A stretch of 64,000 bases of DNA, from NCBI GenBank assembly GCA_963931925.1, contig OZ007569.1, forward strand, positions 25,584,524-25,648,523. The letters run 5' to 3'. The position numbers were made by a program, and so were the translations under genes. Below, piece after piece: positions 56,417 to 64,000 of this stretch (position 1 is the first letter of the stretch; every line of letters begins with the position of its first letter). The notes below the pieces were generated by a model. That model had not been told where the DNA came from. It did no database searches and worked only from the letters and a program-made list of their open reading frames with translations. The DNA comes from Onchidella celtica. Taxonomy: Eukaryota; Mollusca; Gastropoda; Systellommatophora; Onchidiidae.

Positions 56417-57635
56417 TGTCATGATTCAGATATTAAAACTCACGCAGAGAGTGAGTTGTTGTTGTTTTACCAGGGCCATGAGAAATTGGCTGGTGGCCTT
56501 GAACGGTCCTCGCCGAATTATAGTTGGTGAGTAAATAAATGTAAAGTTAAACTGTTAGATTCACGCTTGTCGGTTTTAATGTTCGTGATTAATAAGTAAT
56601 GGAGTAGGGGTGAAACAAGGTGGGCACAGTTGACATTGTTAAGTATGACTAGACAAGTTTTTGCACGTTAACTGGCTGGTAGAATAGTGCAGACGTATTA
56701 CTACAATTAAAATGGTGGGAGGTTTCGACCTATGAGATAGCTGAACTAATTGGGCCAGCGGACTAGCACGCTGGGTAGTTACATAGTATATAACATCGTG
56801 TAACGTTCAGATTAGGGGAATACAGACGAGCAGAAGCATCGTGTCGTGAAGTATCTCCGGTTGACCAGTACCTGAACTGTGTGCTTTGAAGACAAGAAGT
56901 CCTTGCTAACGGACTGGCTGAGCTCGAGAAAGAAAGGTCCGAGTGGGCTGGCCTTTGAAAGCCCACGCTGCGCTATTTTGATGTTCGCGCCTACCAGTAG
57001 GCGTGAGCAATGGTAATATATCTTATTTATTCAAGCATAATAGAGATCGGAGATAGAGAGAGAACTACAGCCTCATAGGAAGACTAAGGAAACCCCAGCT
57101 GGCACTCGACCACGAGTGTCCTGTATCATAGATCTATTGCCATAGTATGATTGGAATAATATAGCACATTGTTGATGAATTGAATAGTGATTGTGCATAA
57201 AATATAGTCTTTTGGCAACTGCTTAAATTACCTACAAGCCGAAGAGTGCTTCTGTAGGCTTTGAACGTACTGGGCTCTCCTAACATTTAAGCCCATATGA
57301 TTATGGAGAGTTTGCCTGGCGACTGGCCAGTGGCGACTCAATTGTCACTTTAAATTGATATCTAGTTTCGTATAATATACCTATTTGCTATTGATTGCAG
57401 TACCTCCATAGTTACATGAATATCATTGGTTAAGTTATTAGAGTTTTTTTGGTTTGAATATATACCCCTATTGTCTTTTGTTTTTGTTATTATTTATGTA
57501 AACTATGGCCTGACCGGCCTGACATATATACGCTCTAGTTATTTAATACTTTTCTTGTGTGGTTGTGTCCGAGTGTGAGTTATCTGCCTCTCGTGCAGTC
57601 GTAACATCCCCAAGACCCTAACTCTGCTCGTGACA
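56417..57635 (+). repeat. Gmr1-like 3' LTR
   Basis: 1,219 bp, same ends as 48826-50054; follows the polypurine tract GGGGTGGGGGA (56404-56414). Confidence 0.9.
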
Positions 57636-58787
57636 CCGTTCACGACGTATCCCAGATTTATCGGTGCCAGTGAAAAACGCTTTTTGGGCGTACCGCCGAT
57701 TTATATTGTATTCTACACTCAGTTCTCTTTTATTTGATGTTTAACATTTTACTTTACTATCCATACTTTTTTTTCTGGAAGCGTTTTTCTGAACCATGCT
57801 GTTTTTTTTTTTCCAAAGTAGGAAAAAATTAATTACGTCCAGACTTGGCCGTTGCCCGTAACACTTACGTCCTGAAAGAGTTAATTCCTGGATGGAGATG
57901 GAGGATTTGGCTCAGTGTAGATATGATTCAGTTGAATTAGTCGCTGTCGTGTGGTGCTTAACTATTTCAGCTATTTCCCCATGGGCAGGGTCGGCTTTAA
58001 GCCAACATTGGATCATAGCTCTGAATTGGGCTTCATGCCCGGGTAAGGGGATCCTAAGCCAAGATAATCTAGTCTTGTCGAGTACACACAACACATTGGA
58101 ATACACAACATTACAGGTTTTACAGAGAAAGCAACAATTATCATTATTGCGCTGCGCAACTCCAAAGGCCGTCCCTGTCTGAGAGTATGACCACCGCTCG
58201 GCTTGAGCACAGTGGTGGCTCCTCTATGCAGCATTTACATTGAAAAAGGAAAGCAGACACGATAACACAATACGAAGTACCAGAGCAGGTTCTACATAAT
58301 CCAGCTTAGAATTCTAATCAAACTCTTAGTCCAAGACAGAAGCAGTCTTGCCCTTGTAGGAGAATGGCCGAAGTCTAATGACCTCGCCAGCACTCTTGTA
58401 GTACAATGTTCGGAATCTTCAGAGTCATCCCTACAATGGTCAGAATCTTAAGAGCGATCTGTCAGAATAATAAACCGCATGCGTGAGTTGACAGCAGGGA
58501 ACAAAGGCTCTCATTCAATATACAAAGTGGAAGCCGTAAAGCCGAGGTCCGCGACATCGGGCCGGGATAATTAATTAGGTGCCATTAGCTTGATTAAATG
58601 AGAGAGTCGGGTTTCTGATGGCTTGTCTGGAGAACTAATCAGTGGCTTTCGAACGTATTGGTACGTTCTCAACCCTTGTCAATACATCGCTGTATGACAA
58701 CCTGTTGTTCTCATGATACTTTGTGGCGTGGGCCGAAGTCAATCATTTTATCTCTTGATGAGGTACCCCTCAGGATAAACGTATGCT

Positions 58788-58832
58788 CTCTCTCTCTGTC
58801 ACACACACACACGCGCGCGCGTGTGTGTGTGT
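58788..58832. repeat. Compound dinucleotide repeat
   Basis: (TC)n, then (AC)n, (CG)n and (TG)n; the AC-CG-TG part is self-complementary and of the kind that adopts left-handed or hairpin DNA. Confidence 0.85.
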
Positions 58833-59970
58833 AATAGGTCGAAAGTGAGGTCCAAGTCAACAACATGGGAAAATGGGTTCCATTGTTAGATATAAGATTT
58901 TTTGAATTTTTTAAACAGGAAGGCCCAGCTACATTCCAAACATGACCTAAGTGTATCTTAGTTTGGTAATAACTCCGAAAACAAGAAAATTATATAGGTT
59001 TATAAAGACAGTGAAAAATGAGGCTTTTTCCAACAATGGGTTTATGGTCTAAAAATAGCACCTTTACTCTTTGACGCTTTCAAAATTAACAATGGGGTCC
59101 TTCATTGTGACATGTTAACAATTTCTTCACAACCGATTATAAGCTTGTCTATCGTGTGTCTTACGTTTTAACTACATTTTAACATGATAATACTATATAT
59201 ATAGCCTAAATATATATATTTATGTACATATATTTATATCTATGTATATAGTATATACTGAACAATTATTTTAAAATGTAACTTTAAAGTTTAACATAAG
59301 ACATATAATAGACAAGTTCTATTTTTGCTGACATAGGTTGGATTTCGCTTTTAGTCCTTTTCTATGTCTGTAAAAGATTTCCGAGCCAGCAACTATAAAG
59401 TTAAGTGGTAATATTATAGTACGTACATGTACAATGTACGAGTCTAGATCGGGGGTTGCTCAGTAACTAACATGCCCAATACCTGAAAACATAACCATTC
59501 ATCTCAAAGTTTTAATATAGAACATAAAGTTTCATTTTATAGGTTGAGATGTGTCATTTGATGAACAGACTTATGATGTGTAGAGGTGTATACAGGCCTG
59601 TTACTGGCCTCACATTCAGTGCTACAGAAAGTGAAGGTGTATCAGGCAATTGGACCTCTAGATAAAGACACTGGGGTTTTAGAAACGATACTGTCCCTCT
59701 CAACAATGTGACAGGGTCATCATGAGATCAATGGTGACAAAGAAGTGTATCCTTGCAAACAACACATTCAAATTGCAGATTTTCCAGACAGAATTGGGGG
59801 GGGGGGGGGAGTTTAAAAGTTTGCTCAGTCTTCTTTTCTTCATAGTGTCAACAATAGCAGTTTATGTCAGAGTCTTGACCCTGTCATTCTTGGGAGAAGC
59901 AGTAAGGACAGTGCCGAAATCTCAATAGTATTGCAGACATGGATTCAAATACAAAAACACACCAATCAAA

Positions 59971-60460
59971 TTAATATAAAACAATCAGTAAATTAATCAC
60001 ACCAGCACCAAAGAAATCTTTAATATTACTTTTTATTTTTGCACGACTCTTGGGCAATTGCAATTCATGGAACAATAAAAATGGTAATGAAAACATTTAC
60101 ATCAGATATGAGTGAAAATGACTACTGAGTGTACAGTGTATGAACGCTGAGAAAAAAAAATCAAAATTAACTTTTAAAGTCCACGTTATAGATCAAAAGA
60201 CAACCCCCCACCGCCCCCCTGCAGATTTTAATATAAAACAATCAGTCAATCACACCAGCACCAAAAATCTTTATTACTTTTTATTTTTGCACAACTCTTA
60301 GGCAATTGCAATTCATGGAACAATAGAAACGGTAATGAAAACATTTACATCATATATGAGTGAAAATGACTACTGAGTGTACAGTGTATGAACACTGAGA
60401 AAAAAATATATCAAAATAAACTTATAAAAGTCCATGTTATCTATCAAAAGACAACCCCTC
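59971..60460. repeat. Two-copy direct repeat, ~257-bp period
   Basis: Sequence from TTAATATAAAACAATCAG through AAAAGACAACCCC appears at 59971 and again at 60228, with several percent divergence and short indels. Non-coding. Confidence 0.85.
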
Positions 60461-62075
60461 TTAGTATTTTTGGTTCAGGCGACACCCTCTACTGCGCCAT
60501 CTTTAGATGTAATGTGAACAGCTTTTGACAGAATTATTGTATCTTAATAATGTTTTCACCATTTCAAAGAGAAATGAGCTTTCTCGTAATGCAAATAACT
60601 CCATATGCCCAAGATGCGACTTACGACTCATAGGGACTGGTTGCAAGACATATCATATCTCAAAAGTACCTTGCAAACCAACAAGCACATAGAAAAATAA
60701 ATCAATGATGTGGATAAAAAGGTAAATGAACACTAAATCTCAACAAAAATACGAACAATTTTAAAAGTGCTTCAAATTGTCAAAAGAATGCATCAATTTT
60801 TCAATAGTAAAAAGATTCATTAATTTACTATACATAAAAAGGATTTTATAAGGCTTAGCAAAACTAATTCTCCTCTCAAAGCAAACTCATTCTCGGTATT
60901 TATGAAATTATAAAAACAAATCAGGTAATCAATATACTGTGTTAACTACAGCAAATGCCTATGACCTCAAGTAGCTATGCAGCACACAGTGGTTGACAAA
61001 ATTACCAAACGAAGTGGATCTCAGGCGCTTACGTTAAGTTGCTAAAACAGAAAGACGTGGAAATAGCTTGTCTCAACTCTATACAGATACAAGCAAGTAA
61101 GTTAAAGAAAATTAAATTTTAAAAAATGTTGTACTGTAGTAGGTGCCTACAAAGTACAGTGTGTAAGAATTACAACAAAGACCAATAAAACATTAAATGA
61201 GAGTGAACGATCTTTATGCTTTCTATTACAAAAAGACATAGATACTATACTGTAATGAGAAAGATATGCCATAATTTCAAACTTTCAGGCAATTTTGTCC
61301 ATACTTAATGCAAGCTATCTTTTTATTTCACACCTCTGTCATGGTGGAAACAACAATAAATATACATGAGAAGGTTCATTAGAAAATGGCTTCTTATATT
61401 CAATGAGCACTTATAATAATTTGGAAGTCACTGTATTAAGTTTGTAACAACTGAAAAGACCATTAGGGTAAAAAACTTAAAATGAAACAAAATTAAAAGA
61501 ACATATTACAATCACTTAAGTCACCTTTTTAACAATGTTGTTAACCCATTACAAATAAAATGTGCCAGGCACACATTATCCCTACAATCAATGGGGAATA
61601 ATTTCCATTCAGTTGATTTAAACTGATATCAAACCCATCTCCTTATTGGCAAAAGAAGAAACATGGTACAACTCAACAAATCCAGAATATTTTTCTGTAA
61701 ATTTCTTTTGTTTCTGCTTTGATTTTTGTTATAATACATGTATATCTTTTAAAATAATCTAAATGTTCATTTAAGCTTATGACACTAAACAGGCTCTTAT
61801 TGTAGTTTTTTGCTTAAAACATTCTGTGACACATTTGATCAGTGATTCTTTGCAAACCGATGTACAACAAAACACACCCATGGTCTACAAGTACAATGGT
61901 GATAAAACATAATCTTTTAAATGCATGGAATAGATACATCAATATCATTTATATGCAGGCCAACTTAACTTTCCTTACAAAAAAGAATAGCCTCAACATC
62001 ATTTAAAATAATACTGAGAATAAGTTAAAAAAAAGAGAAAAATAAAAAACTTCCTCAACTTTAAAGGATTGCACA

Positions 62076-62320
62076 TGAGGGGCTGGGATGCAAAAACCTC
62101 TAAGCGCCATTTTGACATAGCATGAGTTGTTGAACCCTATAAAATTAATAAAACCATTTACAAATTATTGTGTGGTCTTAAAAGAACATGAAATGGATCA
62201 GCTTACCATTTGAGGTTAAAATATTTCTCTTAGTCAAGAGTTATTCAAATTAGAAAGTTACCAATTGACTTTTTGGGGATTTTTCCAATGGCGCTTAGGT
62301 TTTTGCATCTCAGCCCCTCA
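62076..62320. mobile_element. Small MITE-like element with ~35-bp inverted ends
   Basis: 245 bp. The left end TGAGGGGCTGGGATGCAAAA and continuing to GCGCCATT (62076-62113) is matched in inverse orientation at 62287-62320 with one mismatch and a 2-bp indel. The interior is AT-rich and non-coding. No convincing target duplication. Confidence 0.75.
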
Positions 62321-64000
62321 CCAGAGTAGATAAAATATGCCTCTTCTGTTTAGTGATGTTATAAACAAAGTCCTTGACGTTACGCCAAGTTTTTTGCTTC
62401 AGAGCAGGCTCATTAGCGATTGCGAGCTCGGCTTCATACTTCTGAGGAACTTTGTTCATTGTTATGCATGCATGCAACTGCTTTCTAACCGCACCTTTCT
62501 CTGCTTCTGTCCAAGGCCACCTCTTTGTTTTTGATGCTCTGTGCTTCACAGTCTTGTCCTCTGAAAGCATTTGCAGTTTTTCTGAGACATTCTCTCTGTC
62601 AGTTAAGAGACCTGTACCGTTACTATCAAATGCTCTGTGCTTCACAGTCTTTTCCTCAGAAAGCGTTCGCACTTTTTCTGAGACATTGGGCACTGATTCC
62701 TCCATCTCAACTTCATCATCTGAAGAGGGTTGTGAGACATTTTCTCTGTCAGTTATGAGACCTGTACCGTTACTATCAGTGCCATCATCATCATCCAGCA
62801 AGGCATCTTCAATTGCATCATTGTCCAGTCCAGATAATGTCATCCCTTTGTTAACTTTTAGAAGGATCTTTGCTACCTTTGCTCTATCAAGAACTTCACT
62901 CGGCTGTCTATAAACACTACGGTGGACCCTGATATCATGGCCTAAGAATGTTGCCAACTGATCCTGCTCCCACTTGCTGATTTCCATCGTCTGAGAGAGA
63001 GTGGCAACATGTTTTCGCAACTGCGTGAATGTAAAGATTGTGATATCTTCGACATTTGCCTCCTTTGCAAATTCACGAATGACGTCACTGCCTCTATGTG
63101 GTTTCAAACCTGTCTTTGATGCAAATAAGTAAGGACTGTCGATCGGTGGCTCCATGTTTTTACGCATTTGCAATAGACGCTTAATGTTATCAACCATCTG
63201 GGAAGTCAACAGAATTGGGACAGTTCTGTTGAACTTGCCTCGGATCTCGATTCTGTTGAAGAAATGAAGCAGCTTCTTTTCTGATTCAGACAGACCCTCT
63301 TTCATGTCTTGATTGTTAGACACACCGCAGAGCATGCCCCTCTCAAAATCCACAACTTTTATTCTTTGAACCTCTCCTCCACGTTTCCTATTGAACAGAG
63401 AAATAAGACAAAGGGTTGCTTTGGACAGTGTTGCATAATCGTCAGATGTGCACTTCGTATCCAATAAATGGTGGAGTTTCTCAATGTCTCTGCAGGTGGG
63501 TAAAAGTCGTGGTTTGTTTTGTCTTGCTCGATGGATTGACTGTGATGCAGTGGCACTGATTAGATCAGACCATTCTCCCTTAACTAGTTCTTGAAAAGAC
63601 TCAACTTGAACTTTTAACTCAGCATCCTCTTCTTTGATTGCTTGAGCTTTAAGAATAGTTGCACACGTTTTCAGCGAGTATCCAATCCTGTTTGCAAGAT
63701 TCCCTTTCTTAAACATGTGTGTTGAATCATCAAACACCGCCAGTTTTCTCACGCAGGAAATCAAAAGGTCAAAATTACTGACATGGAGGCACTGTCTTAT
63801 GGTGAAGACTTTCATTCCAGATTCTTGTCTCATGTATTGCAATAACCGACCTAGTTCGCGCATTCTCCCACTGATGTGTCCAGATATGTGTTCTTCTCTA
63901 TCTCTACGGTGATAGAGTCTCTCACCATAACGAATCACGAGACTGTCATTTTTTACCAGCCTCAAAACCTCATCCTGTTTCATATTCTGCACAATATTCC
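62310..64000 (-). CDS. Tyrosine-recombinase-like protein, N-terminus beyond window
   Basis: The frame is open to the window edge; the first ATG-coded Met is near 63983 but the frame continues upstream, so the start is not in view. At least 560 residues. In the numbering from 63992, KRGGEVQRI (R204), TQLRKHVATLSQ (R326, H328) and FLGHDIRVHRSVYRQ (H352, Y361) fit the R..H/K-x-x-R..H..Y pattern of tyrosine recombinases (phage-integrase fold). Related animal proteins descend from transposons such as Cryptons. An acidic linker holds a duplicated segment (DSNGTGL-TDRENVS ... KTVKHRA, twice). The C-terminal WPWTEAEKGAVRKQL..TWRNVKDFV block resembles a small helical DNA-binding module. The last codons (VRG) and TGA lie in the inverted-repeat element 62076-62320. 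No frame break is visible, so it may be expressed. Confidence 0.65.
   Translation of the reverse strand, partial: NIVQNMKQDEVLRLVKNDSLVIRYGERLYHRRDREEHISGHISGRMRELGRLLQYMRQESGMKVFTIRQCLHVSNFDLLISCVRKLAVFDDSTHMFKKGNLANRIGYSLKTCATILKAQAIKEEDAELKVQVESFQELVKGEWSDLISATASQSIHRARQNKPRLLPTCRDIEKLHHLLDTKCTSDDYATLSKATLCLISLFNRKRGGEVQRIKVVDFERGMLCGVSNNQDMKEGLSESEKKLLHFFNRIEIRGKFNRTVPILLTSQMVDNIKRLLQMRKNMEPPIDSPYLFASKTGLKPHRGSDVIREFAKEANVEDITIFTFTQLRKHVATLSQTMEISKWEQDQLATFLGHDIRVHRSVYRQPSEVLDRAKVAKILLKVNKGMTLSGLDNDAIEDALLDDDDGTDSNGTGLITDRENVSQPSSDDEVEMEESVPNVSEKVRTLSEEKTVKHRAFDSNGTGLLTDRENVSEKLQMLSEDKTVKHRASKTKRWPWTEAEKGAVRKQLHACITMNKVPQKYEAELAIANEPALKQKTWRNVKDFVYNITKQKRHILSTLVRG

Larger units (their letters stand above)
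48826..57635 (+). mobile_element. Gmr1-like Ty3/gypsy LTR retrotransposon, nearly complete
   Basis: 8.8 kb: LTR (48826-50054), leader, gag, pol, polypurine tract, LTR (56417-57635). The order of pol domains is protease, integrase, reverse transcriptase, RNase H. Integrase before reverse transcriptase is the hallmark of the Gmr1 clade of Ty3/gypsy (known first from Atlantic cod) and otherwise of Ty1/copia. LTRs differ by three small indels (10 bp in total) and about five substitutions over ~1.2 kb, so the insertion is young. No env-like frame is present. A one-base frame break in gag is the only clear coding defect. Confidence 0.9.
57636..62075. other. Non-coding region between retrotransposon and recombinase-like gene
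   Basis: No supported gene. Holds a (TC)n(CA)n(CG)n(TG)n tract, TA-rich DNA near 59180-59260, a G-run at 59798-59809 and a local duplication (59971-60460). The part next to 62310 may include 3' untranslated sequence of the recombinase-like gene. Confidence 0.5.

Noticed and set aside
57892-58234. Short overlapping frames on both strands
   Set aside because: No family match, no splice sites I trust, and typical chance length.

Overview
The window is animal nuclear DNA: AT-rich, with spliced minus-strand genes (clear GT/AG exon borders), tRNA-like units, microsatellites and a dense mix of retrotransposons and DNA-transposon remnants. Family content (Gmr1-type Ty3/gypsy element, RTE-like LINEs, THAP-linked transposase-like genes, basonuclin) fits a marine invertebrate, most likely a mollusc; the species cannot be read from the sequence.

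Layout. 1-22200: two head-to-tail, almost identical copies of a 12,079-bp unit (1-10121 and 12080-22200), separated by a degenerate ~190-bp satellite (10240-12079). Each copy holds a minus-strand multi-exon gene resembling the cohesin regulator sororin. It is broken by a 2.57-kb LTR-retrotransposon insertion exactly at a splice donor, and an intron also carries an RTE-like LINE copy. The 2.57-kb element is the most unusual object here: its internal region is a long zinc-finger segment of a host basonuclin gene, fused in frame to the last part of a gypsy integrase, between two ~110-120-bp LTRs with a 4-bp target duplication. A third, older copy of the locus (40932-44817) lacks this insertion and shows the empty site.

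22514-30640: a decayed minus-strand gene with an N-terminal THAP domain and a DDE-transposase-like body (Kolobok-like) spread over at least nine exons. A MITE and a solo LTR are inserted in one coding exon, both with clean target duplications, and there are frameshifts and a Cys-to-stop change in the THAP finger. 28950-29701: inverted-repeat DNA with two tRNA-like units. 33469-33705: LINE tail fragment. 34831-37482: the best RTE-like LINE copy, with an 11-bp target duplication.

45918-57635: a Gmr1-like Ty3/gypsy retrotransposon whose integrase lies upstream of reverse transcriptase. One nearly complete element (LTR-gag-pol-LTR) directly follows a 5'-truncated copy that shares its left LTR.

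57636-62075 is mostly non-coding. 62310-64000 encodes a tyrosine-recombinase-like protein on the minus strand, cut by the window edge, whose stop codon lies inside a small inverted-repeat element (62076-62320). No rRNA genes, CRISPR arrays or bacterial features are present.
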